A stretch of 64,000 nucleotides of DNA from JBBROS01 sp965199595 (lineage in GTDB: Bacteria > Pseudomonadota > Alphaproteobacteria > Acetobacterales > Acetobacteraceae): positions 3,038,001-3,102,000 of the forward strand of contig OZ241182.1 of assembly GCA_965199595.1 (NCBI GenBank), written 5' to 3'. The notes beneath the pieces were generated by a model. The model worked only from the letters and a program-made list of their open reading frames with translations. It ran no database searches and was not told the DNA's origin. This document shows positions 55,944 to 64,000 of this stretch, piece after piece. The position numbers and the translations under genes are program-made. Every line of letters begins with the position of its first letter. Position 1 is the first letter of the stretch.

Positions 55944-56996
55944 TCAGGTCCAGTAGAGCTGCCGGGCCATCGGGAGGTGCCGGGCCAGTGAGGCCTCCAG
56001 GCTGGCACGCATCGCCGCCATGTCCTCCTTCGGGAACACGAACTTCACGGAACCGAACTTGGTGAACTTGCGGGCGCGCTGCGCCTCGTCCATCTCCAGC
56101 GTGCTGCCGGGATACCAGCCGGCCAGCACCGCCTGGGACTTCGGCGTGAAGCGGTGGGTGATCAGCTCCGCCGTGAGATCGACGTTCGGCACGCCGTCCA
56201 GCGCCGCGGCCACGCCGGCGAACAGCTGCTCATAGGCCTGGGCCCAGGCTGGCAGCCGCAGGATCGGCGCCACCGTCAGCCCGACGGGGTAGCCCGCCAG
56301 CGCCACGGCCCGCAGCGCCGCCAGCCGGGCCGGCATGCGCGGCGCCCCGCCCTCCTGCCGTTCCGCCCCGGCCGCATTGACCGAGAAGCGGATGCGGGTG
56401 CGCCCGCCATGCACCAGGTTCAGCAATGGCCCCACCGCGTCGAACTTCGTGGTGAACCGCAGCTGCACCGGGGCGTGCCAGGCGCCGAACCGCTCGATGC
56501 AGGCGGCGAGGCTGCCGGTCAGATGCTCGATCGCCAGGGGGTCGGTGTAGCAGGAACATTCGAAGGTCGTGCCCTCCGCGGATCGGGCGGCGTCCATCGA
56601 AGTCACCTGCCCCTGCCCCACCGCGGGCGGCAGCATGTCGAGGATTTCCGGCAGGTTGGCATAGGCGCGGATGATCGGCGGCCCGGCCAGCGAGCCCGCC
56701 AGATAGCAGTAGCTGCAATGCGCCGGGCAGCCCTCCGCCAGGTCGAACCGCCAGTCCGCGCTGGGCGGGATCGGCTGCAGGCGGCGGCGGCTCGGGCTGG
56801 CCGTGACCACCGCCAGCGTCGTTTTCGCATCGCGGTAGCTGTCCGGCAGGCCGCTCAGCCGGTCCGCGGGCAGGCGCACGATCTCGGACCCCAGTGCCGC
56901 CGCCCGCTCCACCATCGCCGCGCCGGCCGGCCAGGTGAGGGCGGAGGGCGTGACCAGAACGCGGCGCGGGACCCAGGGTCGGAACATCACACCCAT
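55944..56996 (-). CDS. Radical SAM protein of the spore photoproduct lyase family
   Basis: 350 residues from ATG 56996 (or 56987). Radical SAM enzyme with the Cx3Cx2C cluster motif in CPAHCSYCYLAG (about residue 92). The order of blocks matches spore photoproduct lyase relatives: a preceding DWRFDLAEG, then ECSCYTDPLAIEHLTG, LRFTTKFDAVGPLL, RFSVNAAG and GYPVGLTVAPI, and FTPKSQAVLAGWYPGSTLEMDE near the end. In spore formers SplB repairs UV-induced thymine dimers of the spore-photoproduct type. This organism class forms no endospores, so the real lesion or substrate is open. Confidence 0.85.
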   Translation of the reverse strand: MGVMFRPWVPRRVLVTPSALTWPAGAAMVERAAALGSEIVRLPADRLSGLPDSYRDAKTTLAVVTASPSRRRLQPIPPSADWRFDLAEGCPAHCSYCYLAGSLAGPPIIRAYANLPEILDMLPPAVGQGQVTSMDAARSAEGTTFECSCYTDPLAIEHLTGSLAACIERFGAWHAPVQLRFTTKFDAVGPLLNLVHGGRTRIRFSVNAAGAERQEGGAPRMPARLAALRAVALAGYPVGLTVAPILRLPAWAQAYEQLFAGVAAALDGVPNVDLTAELITHRFTPKSQAVLAGWYPGSTLEMDEAQRARKFTKFGSVKFVFPKEDMAAMRASLEASLARHLPMARQLYWT

Positions 56997-57055
56997 GTCG
57001 GTTTGATGGGCCGGGTGTCAGCCCCGGGATCACGCAGGCGTCAGGACCATAGGCA

Positions 57056-57373
57056 TCAGTGGGCCGGCGTGGCGCCGAAGGCGGCCTTCTGCTCCGCCGT
57101 CGCCTCCTTCTGGTGCAGCGCCTGCCACTCCCTGTAGGGCATGCCATAGACGATCTCCCGCGCCTCGGGGTCCGTCAGCGTCACGCCCTGCGCCCCGGCC
57201 TCCTCGCGATACCAGCGGCTCAGGCAGTTCCGGCAGAACCCGGCCAGGTTCATCATGTCGATGTTCTGCACGTCGCTCCGTTCCCGCAGGTGCGCGACCA
57301 GGCGGCGGAACGCGGCGGCCTCCAGCGCCGTGCGGGTGGCGTCATCGATCTCGGCAGCCGGGTTCTCGGACAT
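57056..57373 (-). CDS. DUF1244 family protein
   Basis: 105 residues from ATG 57373 with AAGGAG upstream. Short helical protein with the family core RLVAHLRERSDVQNIDMMNLAGFCRNCLSRWY, then DPEAREIVYGMPYREWQ. The paired cysteines in GFCRNC suggest metal or redox chemistry but the function is unknown; the family is largely proteobacterial. Upstream 100 bp diverge from the glycerate kinase gene. Confidence 0.9.
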   Translation of the reverse strand: MSENPAAEIDDATRTALEAAAFRRLVAHLRERSDVQNIDMMNLAGFCRNCLSRWYREEAGAQGVTLTDPEAREIVYGMPYREWQALHQKEATAEQKAAFGATPAH

Positions 57374-57473
57374 GGTGACTCCTTCTTGCCTTCCAGACAT
57401 GGCGCAAGCCGCCCCTGGATCAACCGCCCCGCCCCGCCCATAGTGCCTGCAACGAACAGGGGGCGACGAGGGA

Positions 57474-58721
57474 ATGGCTTGGACCGACGAGGCGGCGCGT
57501 GGGGCCCTGCGCGCATTGTTCGACGCCGCGATCGCCAGCGCCGATCCGCATCGCGTGCTCGCCGGGCACCTGCCGCTGCCGCCGGTCGGCCGCACGGTGG
57601 TGGTGGGCGCCGGCAAGTCCGCCGCCAGCATGGCCGCGGCGCTGGAGGCCGCCTGGCCCTGGCCGCTGGAGGGCGTGGTGGTCACACGCTACGGGCACGG
57701 CGCGCCGACGAGCCGCATCCGCGTGATCGAGGCCAGCCACCCGGTGCCGGACGCCAACAGCGAACTGGGCGCCCGCGCCGTGCTGGCCGCGGTGCAGGGC
57801 CTGGGTCCGCAGGACCTGGTGCTGGCGCTGATGTCCGGCGGCGCCTCCGCCCTGATGGAGCTGCCGGCCGAGGGGCTGACGCTCGCCGACATGCGGGGCG
57901 TGAACGCCGCGCTGCTGGAATCCGGCGCGCCGATCAGCGCGATGAACGCGGTCCGCAAGCACCTCTCCGCCATCAAGGGCGGCCGCCTCGCCGCCGCCGC
58001 CGCCCCGGCCCGGGTGGTGACGCTGCTGATCAGCGACGTGCCGGGGGACGACCCCGGCACCATCGGCAGCGGCCCCACCGTGGCGGACAGCAGCACCTGG
58101 CCCGAGGTCCGCGCCATCGCCGCGCGCTATGGCCTGACGCTGCCCCGCACCGATGGCCCGGAGACGCCCAAGCCCGGCGACTTCACCCCGGACCTCCGCA
58201 TGATCGCGACCCCCCGCATGGCGCTGGATGCGGCGGCCGGGCTGGCCCGCGCCAACGGCCTGGTGGCCGCCGTGCTGGGCGATGCCATCGAGGGCGACGC
58301 CGCCGGGCTGGGCGCGGCACAGGCCGGGCTGGCCCGCGGCACCGCGGCGGGGCAGGACGCCGGGGACGCGCCGGTGGTGCTGCTCTCGGGCGGGGAGACG
58401 ACGGTGGCGCTGCCGCCGGGCCATAGGGGACGGGGCGGGCGCAACACCGAGTTCCTGCTGAGCCTGGCGCTGTCGCTGGAGGGGGCGGCCGGCATCTATG
58501 CCCTGGCCGGTGACACCGATGGGATCGACGGCAACCAGGATGCCGCCGGCGCGGTCATCACCCCCGACACGCTGGACCGCGCCCGCGCCCTGGGCCTCGA
58601 CCCGGCGGCCCTGCTGGCCAGCCATGAGAGCTACCGCCTGTTCGACGCGCTGGGCGACCTGGTGCGCACCGGGCCCACCCTGACCAACGTCAACGACTTC
58701 CGCGCGATCCTGGTCACCTGA
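57474..58721 (+). CDS. Glycerate 2-kinase (GckA/TtuD, DUF4147-MOFRL)
   Basis: 415 residues. Phosphorylates glycerate at the 2-position. Older annotation calls the family hydroxypyruvate reductase. Domain 1 (DUF4147) has VVVGAGKSAASMAAAL, EASHPVPDANSE, LALMSGGASALMELP, and NAVRKHLSAIKGGRLA; ISDVPGDDPGTIGSGPTV is the second conserved block. The MOFRL domain follows with LSGGETTVALP, RGGRNTEFLLSLAL and AGDTDGIDGNQDAAGA. It is directly followed (11 bp) by pyk, so 2-phosphoglycerate made here can flow via enolase to PEP and pyruvate. Confidence 0.93.
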   Translation: MAWTDEAARGALRALFDAAIASADPHRVLAGHLPLPPVGRTVVVGAGKSAASMAAALEAAWPWPLEGVVVTRYGHGAPTSRIRVIEASHPVPDANSELGARAVLAAVQGLGPQDLVLALMSGGASALMELPAEGLTLADMRGVNAALLESGAPISAMNAVRKHLSAIKGGRLAAAAAPARVVTLLISDVPGDDPGTIGSGPTVADSSTWPEVRAIAARYGLTLPRTDGPETPKPGDFTPDLRMIATPRMALDAAAGLARANGLVAAVLGDAIEGDAAGLGAAQAGLARGTAAGQDAGDAPVVLLSGGETTVALPPGHRGRGGRNTEFLLSLALSLEGAAGIYALAGDTDGIDGNQDAAGAVITPDTLDRARALGLDPAALLASHESYRLFDALGDLVRTGPTLTNVNDFRAILVT

Positions 58722-58732
58722 AGGACACTGCC

Positions 58733-60166
58733 ATGGCCCCCCGAATCAAGCTCCGCCGCCGCCGCCGCACCAAGATCATCGCCACGCTCGGCCCGGCCAG
58801 CAGCAGCGCCGAGGTGCTGAGCCGCCTGTTCCACGCGGGCGCCGACGTGTTCCGCCTCAACTTCAGCCACGGCAGCCACGAGGACCACCTGGCGCGCATC
58901 ACCATGATCCGCGCGCTGGAGGAACATGCCGGGCGGCCCATCGGCATCCTGGCGGACGTGCAGGGGCCGAAGCTGCGGGTGGGCAAGTTCCAGGCCGGGC
59001 GGGTGGTGCTGCAGACCGGGCAGGGCTTCCGGCTCGATCTCTCGGCGGTGCCCGGGGACACGCGCCGGGTCTCGCTGCCGCACCCCGAGATCATCCAGGC
59101 GGCGGGCATCGGCACCTCGCTGCTGCTGGATGACGGCAAGCTGCGGCTGCGGGTGACGCGGGTGCGGGAGGACCATCTGGAGACCGAGGTGGTGACGGGC
59201 GGGGCGCTTTCGGACCGCAAGGGCGTGAACGTGCCGGATGTGGCGCTGGCGATCCCGGCGCTGACCGCCAAGGACCGCATCGACCTGGATTTCGCGCTGG
59301 AGCACGGCGTGGACTACATCGGCCTCAGCTTCGTGCAGCGGGCGGAGGACGTGGCGGAGGCGAAGGCGATCGCGCGCGGCCGGGCCTGGATCATGACCAA
59401 GATGGAGAAGCCGCAGGCGCTGGACAACCTGGATGCCATCCTGGCCGAATCCGATGCGGTGATGGTGGCGCGCGGCGACCTGGGCGTGGAGCTGCCGCCC
59501 GAGGAGGTGCCGCTGGCGCAGAAGCGCATCGTGCGCGCCGCCTGGTTGCGCGGGATTCCGGTGGTGGTGGCGACGCAGATGCTGGAGAGCATGATCAGCG
59601 CCCCTGCCCCCACCCGCGCCGAAGCCTCCGACGTCGCCACCGCGGTGTTCGATGGCGCGGACGCCGTGATGCTGAGCGCCGAGACCGCCGCCGGGCAGTA
59701 TCCGTTCGAGGCCGTCAACATGATGGACCGCATCGTGGAGCGGGTGGAGCGCGACCCGGGGTGGCGCAGCACCATCGAGACGGGCCGGCCCGCCCCGGAG
59801 CGGTCCAGCGCCAGCGCCATCGCCGCCGCGGCCCGGCAGGTGTCCCACACCATCGGCGCAGCCGCGATCGCCGCCTTCACCAGCGGCGGCAGCACGGCGC
59901 TGCGCATCGCGCGCGAACGGCCGGAGTGCCCGGTGCTGGGCCTCACCAGCGACCTCTCGACCGCGCGCCGCCTCGCCGTGGTCTGGGGCGTGCATGCGGT
60001 GATGACGACGGAGGCGCAGACGATGACGGAGTCCGTGGCCCGCGCCGCCCGCATCGCGCGCACCGAGGGGTTTGCTGCGCCGGGGCAGGAGGTGGTGGTG
60101 ACGGCGGGGGTGCCGTTCGGCCAGCCCGGCACCACCAACGCGCTGCGGGTGGCCATGGTGCGGTGA
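58733..60166 (+). CDS. pyk: Pyruvate kinase
   Basis: 477 residues, AAGGA site eight bases upstream. Converts PEP and ADP to pyruvate and ATP. Catalytic features: KIIATLGPASSSAEVL, RLNFSHGSHEDH, ILADVQGPKLRVG, the active-site Lys in IMTKMEKPQAL, and VMVARGDLGVELPPEEVPLAQK with the metal ligands; then QMLESM and SAETAAGQYPFEAV. The C-terminal domain has the usual ALTxxGxTA-like AAFTSGGSTALRIARERP. Clustered with glycerate 2-kinase. Confidence 0.96.
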   Translation: MAPRIKLRRRRRTKIIATLGPASSSAEVLSRLFHAGADVFRLNFSHGSHEDHLARITMIRALEEHAGRPIGILADVQGPKLRVGKFQAGRVVLQTGQGFRLDLSAVPGDTRRVSLPHPEIIQAAGIGTSLLLDDGKLRLRVTRVREDHLETEVVTGGALSDRKGVNVPDVALAIPALTAKDRIDLDFALEHGVDYIGLSFVQRAEDVAEAKAIARGRAWIMTKMEKPQALDNLDAILAESDAVMVARGDLGVELPPEEVPLAQKRIVRAAWLRGIPVVVATQMLESMISAPAPTRAEASDVATAVFDGADAVMLSAETAAGQYPFEAVNMMDRIVERVERDPGWRSTIETGRPAPERSSASAIAAAARQVSHTIGAAAIAAFTSGGSTALRIARERPECPVLGLTSDLSTARRLAVVWGVHAVMTTEAQTMTESVARAARIARTEGFAAPGQEVVVTAGVPFGQPGTTNALRVAMVR

Positions 60167-60249
60167 CAAGGCAGGCTTGCCGGTGTGGCGGGCTTGTGGT
60201 CCAGTCGAGTGAAGAAGGCCGGATAAGCGGCTGCTTTCGGGGAGACAGA

Positions 60250-61398
60250 ATGTCCGACATCCACATCAGCCGCCGCCGCCTGGCGCTCGGCACCACCGCC
60301 GCCGCGACGCTGCTGGCCATGCCGCGCATCGCCCGCGCCGCGGACCCGATCAAGATCGGCTGCGTGTTCCCCTCCACCGGGCCTGCCGCTGAATCCGGCC
60401 GCTTCCAGCTGAACGGCGCCACCATGGCGCTGGAGGCGGTGAACGAGAAGGGCGTGCTGGGCCGCAAGCTGCAGCTGGTGGTGGAGGACGACCAGACCAC
60501 GAATCCCGGCGCGGTGCTGGCGTTCAGCCGCCTGTCCAGCCAGCCGGACATCGCGGCCTTCATCGGCTCCATCCGCAGCACCCAGGTGCATGCGATGGCG
60601 CCGGACGTCTCGAAGGTGGGCAAGCCGATGATGATCGGCGGCACCGACCCGACCCTCACGCACATGGGCAACAGGTGGCTGTTCCGCTGCCGCCCCAATG
60701 ACAGCTTCTCGGGCAAGGTGATCGCCGAGTATGGCACCGGCGACCTGAAGAAGCAGAAGTGGGCGATCGTGTATTCGACCGACGCCTTCGGCACCAATGG
60801 CGGCAAGGCGCTGGAGGAGGCGCTGAAGGCCAAGGGCATCACCCCGGTGCTGATGCAGGGCTATACCAACCAGGCGCCGGACTATACCGCCGTGGTGCTG
60901 GCGGTGCGCCAGTCCGGTGCGGATGTCCTGGGCAGCTATTTCACGTTCGAGAGCGACCTTGGCATCTTTGCCCGCCAGCTGCGCCAGCTTGGCGTGCGGA
61001 TCCCGTGGATCGGCTCGCCGTCCATCACCAACACCACCGCCCTGAACCTCGCCCAGGCGGCCCTGTATGGCACCTATGGCGTGGCCGACTACACGGTGGA
61101 TGCGACGGACGCCAGCAAGGCGTTCGGCGCGGCCTACCTGGCGAAGTACAAGAGCATCCCCGACAACCAGTCCAGCTACACCTATGACGCGGTGAACCTG
61201 CTGGCCAAGGGCATGACCGATGCCGGCAGCACGGACCCCGAGAAGCTGCGCGCCGCCCTGGTCGGGATCAAGGGTTTCGCGGGTGCCGAGGGCGAGTACA
61301 ACTTCGACGAGAACGGCGATGGCCTGCGCGGCTACAACATCGTCAAGAACGAGGCCGGCAAGATCGTGTTCGAGCGGCGCATCGACGTGAAGGGCTGA
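60250..61398 (+). CDS. Branched-chain amino-acid-type ABC transporter substrate-binding protein (LivK-like)
   Basis: 382 residues from ATG 60250 (GGGGAGA upstream). Export signal with SRRRLALGTTAAATLLAMP, cleavage after ARA. Type 1 periplasmic binding fold: IKIGCVFPSTGPAAESGRFQ, GRKLQLVVEDDQTTNPG, IGSIRSTQVHAMAP, and FGTNGGKALEEAL, with FAGAEGEYNFDENGDGLRGYNIV at the end. Such proteins bind leucine/isoleucine/valine but also amides, urea or aromatic acids, so the ligand is open. First gene of a livK-livH-livMG operon. Confidence 0.9.
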   Translation: MSDIHISRRRLALGTTAAATLLAMPRIARAADPIKIGCVFPSTGPAAESGRFQLNGATMALEAVNEKGVLGRKLQLVVEDDQTTNPGAVLAFSRLSSQPDIAAFIGSIRSTQVHAMAPDVSKVGKPMMIGGTDPTLTHMGNRWLFRCRPNDSFSGKVIAEYGTGDLKKQKWAIVYSTDAFGTNGGKALEEALKAKGITPVLMQGYTNQAPDYTAVVLAVRQSGADVLGSYFTFESDLGIFARQLRQLGVRIPWIGSPSITNTTALNLAQAALYGTYGVADYTVDATDASKAFGAAYLAKYKSIPDNQSSYTYDAVNLLAKGMTDAGSTDPEKLRAALVGIKGFAGAEGEYNFDENGDGLRGYNIVKNEAGKIVFERRIDVKG

Positions 61399-61421
61399 GC
61401 CGGACCGCCGGACCGGCGCCG

Positions 61422-62297
61422 ATGGACCTGGTTCCACAGCTGCTGTTCACCGGTCTGGGCATCGGCGCGATCTATGCGCTGGTGGCGCTGGGCTTCGTGC
61501 TGCTGATCCGTGCCGCGAGCGTGGTGAACTTCGCCCAGGGCGAGTTCTCCATGCTGGGCGCCTATGCCATGGTGCTGCTGACCAGCTCGCTGGGGGTGCC
61601 GTACTGGCTGGCGATCCCGATTGCGATCGTGGTGATGGCCGGGTTCGGCGTGCTGTTCGCGGGCGCCACGTACTGGCCGCTGCGGCATCGGGGGCAGCTG
61701 CCGGTGATCATCAGCACCATCGGTGCCAGCATCTTCCTGTCCAACATCGTGCTGTACCTGTATGGCCCCTCGCCCGCCGTGCTGCCCGGCCTGTTCGACA
61801 GTCCGGGCTTCGAGGTCGGCGGCGTGTTCATGGACAGCCAGTACATCGCCATCATGGTCTCGGCGGCGGTGATGGTGCTGCTGCAATACCTGATCTTCGA
61901 GAAGACGCTGCTGGGCAAGAAGCTGCAGGCGACCAGCCAGGACAAGGAGATGGCCAGCCTGCTGGGCATCCCGGTGGCGACCATGGTGCTGATCACCTTC
62001 GCCTACAGCGCGGCGCTGGGCGGGCTGGCCGGGGTGCTGGTGGCGCCGGTGCTGTTCGTCTCCGTCGGCATGGGCGCGCTGATCTCGCTCAAGGCGTTCG
62101 CCGCCAACATCATCGGCGGGTTCGGCAACATCCCGGGGGCGATCCTGGGCGGCCTGGCGCTGGGCGTGGTCGAGACCTTCGGCGCCGCCTACATCTCGGT
62201 CCCTTACAAGGATGCCATCGCCTTCGCCCTGCTGCTGCTGTTCCTGCTGATCCGGCCGCAGGGGCTGTTCGGCGAGAAGATCGCGGAGAAGGCATGA
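61422..62297 (+). CDS. Branched-chain amino-acid-type ABC transporter permease (LivH-like)
   Basis: 291 residues. Eight hydrophobic segments; conserved permease start LFTGLGIGAIYALVALGFVLLIRAA, then NFAQGEFSMLGAY, and the cytoplasmic coupling stretch GKKLQATSQDKEMASLLGIPV ahead of the last helices and ANIIGGFGNIPGAILGGLALG. No strong ribosome site; it follows the substrate-binding gene by 23 bp and overlaps the next gene by ATGA. Confidence 0.9.
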   Translation: MDLVPQLLFTGLGIGAIYALVALGFVLLIRAASVVNFAQGEFSMLGAYAMVLLTSSLGVPYWLAIPIAIVVMAGFGVLFAGATYWPLRHRGQLPVIISTIGASIFLSNIVLYLYGPSPAVLPGLFDSPGFEVGGVFMDSQYIAIMVSAAVMVLLQYLIFEKTLLGKKLQATSQDKEMASLLGIPVATMVLITFAYSAALGGLAGVLVAPVLFVSVGMGALISLKAFAANIIGGFGNIPGAILGGLALGVVETFGAAYISVPYKDAIAFALLLLFLLIRPQGLFGEKIAEKA

Positions 62298-64000
62298 GCC
62301 CCGTGGTCAGCCTCGCCGTGCCATCCGTGGTGCCTAACGTGCCGCAGGCCCGGGTTTGGCGCGGGCTGCCCAGCCTGGCCGCCGCCATCCTGGCCGTGCT
62401 GGCGCTGTCCACCCTGGCGCCGGCCCAGGGCTATGTCTTCAACGTGCTGACCCAGGCCGTCACCTATGCGGTGGGCGTGGCCGGGCTGGTGGTGGTGCTG
62501 GGCTATTGCGGGCAGATCTCGCTGGCGCAGGCGGCGTTCTTCGGGCTGGGCGCCTATGGGGTCGGCTTGTGCACCACGGATTACGGGGTCCCGTTCTTCC
62601 CGGCGCTGCTGCTGGGTGTCCTGGTCGCCACCGGGTTCGGCGTGCTGCTGGGCCTGGCGAGCCTGCGCCTGGGCGGCCACTACCTGGCCATGGTCACGAT
62701 CAGCTTCCAGCAGATCCTGACGCTGGTGCTGAACAACTGGATCCCGCTGACCCACGGCCCCGACGGCGTCAAGAACATCCCGCGGCCCAGCCTGCTCGGC
62801 CTCAGCCTGGATCGCGGCGACCGCTACATCGCCTTGTGCCTGGTGGTGCTGGTGAGCGTCACCTGGTTCATCTGGTGGCTGAAGACCAGCCGCCTCGGCC
62901 GTTCCATGCAGGCGGTGCGCGACAACGAGATCGCCGCCAGCACCTGCGGCATCGACGTGTTCCGCACCAAGGTGCTGGCCTTCGCCATCAGCGCGGCGCT
63001 GGGCGGGCTGGGCGGCGGGCTGTTCGCCGGCGGGTTCGCCTATATCAGCCCGGACCAGTTCTCCTTCGGCGAGAGCATCGTTCTGCTCACCATGGCGCTG
63101 CTGGGCGGGGTGCAGTCGCCGTTCGGCGCCCTGCTCGGCACCACGCTGCTGGTGATCCTGCCGGAGGTGCTGCGCGACCTGAAGCAGATCTACCTCGCGG
63201 TGTATGGCGCCGCCGTGATCCTCATCATGGTGTTCCTGCCGGAGGGGCTGTGGGGCTTTGCCGCGGCGCGCCTGCGCCGGGCCGCGAAGCCGGTCGAGGG
63301 TGTCATGCCGCCGCTGCCGCTGCTGTCGCAGACTGGTGCGGCTTCGGCCGAGACCGCGTTGGAGATCACCGGGCTCGCCAAGCATTTCGGCGGGCTGAAG
63401 GCGCTGGACGGTGTGGACATCGCCGTGCGCCGGGGCAGCGTGCACGCGCTGATCGGGCCCAACGGCTCCGGCAAGAGCACGTTCATCAACGTCACCACCG
63501 GCCTGTATCGCCCGACCGCCGGGCGCATCGTGCTGGCCGGGCAGGACGTGACGGCGACCGCGCCGCATGTGCGCACCCGCCGGGGCCTGGCGCGCACCTT
63601 CCAGAACATCCGGGTGTTCCGCGGCCTCACCGTGCTGGAGAACGTCATGGTCGGCGCCGAGCGGCCCGGCAACGACATCGCCGAACAGCCTGCCGCCGTC
63701 GTTGCCCGCGCGCTGTCGGCGCTCGACTTCGTGGGCCTGCGCGCCGATGCCGGGCGGCTGGTCGGCACGCTGTCGTATGGGCACCAGCGCTACGTGGAGA
63801 TCGCCCGCGCGCTGGCGGGCAACCCGCACGTGCTGCTGCTGGACGAGCCGGCGGCCGGGCTGAACATGACGGAGAAGCACGAGCTGGGGCTGCTGCTGAA
63901 GCGGCTGAAGGGCCACGGCCTCACCATCCTGATCGTCGATCACGACATGAACCTGGTTGAGCAGGTGGCCGACCACATCACCGTGCTGAACTTCGGCCGC
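62294..64000 (+). CDS. Fused LivM permease - LivG ATPase of branched-chain amino-acid-type ABC transporter (3' end outside window)
   Basis: Open from ATG 62294 (ATGA overlap with livH) to the last base, at least 569 residues. Residues ~25-330 are a LivM permease with ~8 to 10 membrane helices: VVVLGYCGQISLAQAAFFGLGAYG, GGHYLAMVTISFQQILTLVL and the coupling loop LGRSMQAVRDNEIAASTCGID. After a linker (residues ~335-355) comes LivG: LEITGLAKHFGGLKALDGV, Walker A LIGPNGSGKSTF, RTFQNIRVF, signature SYGHQ in GTLSYGHQRYVEIARALA, and Walker B LLLDEPAAGLN. The ABC signature reads LSYGHQ rather than LSGGQ, as is common in LivG. The reading frame is continuous across the junction, so this is a true fusion rather than an overlap. 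Confidence 0.9.
   Translation, partial: MSPVVSLAVPSVVPNVPQARVWRGLPSLAAAILAVLALSTLAPAQGYVFNVLTQAVTYAVGVAGLVVVLGYCGQISLAQAAFFGLGAYGVGLCTTDYGVPFFPALLLGVLVATGFGVLLGLASLRLGGHYLAMVTISFQQILTLVLNNWIPLTHGPDGVKNIPRPSLLGLSLDRGDRYIALCLVVLVSVTWFIWWLKTSRLGRSMQAVRDNEIAASTCGIDVFRTKVLAFAISAALGGLGGGLFAGGFAYISPDQFSFGESIVLLTMALLGGVQSPFGALLGTTLLVILPEVLRDLKQIYLAVYGAAVILIMVFLPEGLWGFAAARLRRAAKPVEGVMPPLPLLSQTGAASAETALEITGLAKHFGGLKALDGVDIAVRRGSVHALIGPNGSGKSTFINVTTGLYRPTAGRIVLAGQDVTATAPHVRTRRGLARTFQNIRVFRGLTVLENVMVGAERPGNDIAEQPAAVVARALSALDFVGLRADAGRLVGTLSYGHQRYVEIARALAGNPHVLLLDEPAAGLNMTEKHELGLLLKRLKGHGLTILIVDHDMNLVEQVADHITVLNFGR

Overview
The window is a GC-rich stretch of chromosome, almost fully coding, that fits an alphaproteobacterium. 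I would guess Acetobacteraceae (Roseomonas or Rhodopila-like), but that placement is inference. Lineage pointers read from the proteins are fliX divergent from flgI, a GapR/DUF2312 protein, UPF0262, DUF1244, DUF983, a DUF3035 lipoprotein next to lspA, an ELM1-like protein and a single-cysteine DksA. I see no rRNA, tRNA, CRISPR array, insertion sequence or phage gene. No gene-free gap exceeds 300 bp.

Layout. 1-4.3 kb: end of a surface-polysaccharide cluster (UDP-glucose dehydrogenase, a methyltransferase with a duplicated C-terminal module, an RgpF-like protein), closed by a strong hairpin. 4.4-8.1 kb: gatCAB on the minus strand, divergent from ruvX. 8.1-15.3 kb: a Tyr/Pro-rich exported protein, an amylo-1,6-glucosidase family enzyme with msrB, and a Tat-exported PaoABC-type molybdenum aldehyde oxidoreductase. 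15.4-15.9 kb: a decayed YbiB/TrpD2-like gene. 16-18.9 kb: dksA, fliX, then flgI, a rod-binding FlgJ-like protein and a FlgN-like protein behind a very good sigma-54 promoter. 19-21.8 kb: a glycosyltransferase and otnK-otnC. 21.9-28.2 kb: a histone H1-like protein, 2-methylcitrate synthase, a hydantoinase / lipoprotein / N-carbamoylase cluster, DUF983 and UPF0262. 28.2-31.4 kb: a four-gene overlapping minus-strand operon (M20 peptidase, hydratase, SDR, secreted protein). 31.5-38.9 kb: maoC-like, ribF, ileS, lspA, DUF3035, ELM1-like, and a double NTF2-like protein.

39-45.2 kb is the most unusual block: a PEP-CTERM protein, then a compact minus-strand operon with an RTX-repeat protein, a 992-residue double glycosyltransferase and a two-domain protein resembling ChW-type repeats. 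I propose this as a candidate surface-protein glycosylation cassette. 45.5-50.4 kb holds NIPSNAP, two APH-fold proteins (one fused to a P-loop kinase), a universal stress protein and pdxH. 50.4-57.4 kb has an orphan SsuA-like binding protein, fabI, aroC, three unrecognised or small conserved genes, gapR, a spore-photoproduct-lyase-like radical SAM protein and DUF1244. 57.5-64 kb has glycerate 2-kinase with pyruvate kinase, and a branched-chain amino-acid-type ABC transporter whose LivM and LivG parts are fused in one reading frame that runs off the window.

Many neighbouring genes overlap by ATGA, GTGA or TTGA, so translational coupling is the dominant arrangement. The long antisense reading frames across the window are GC-skew shadows.
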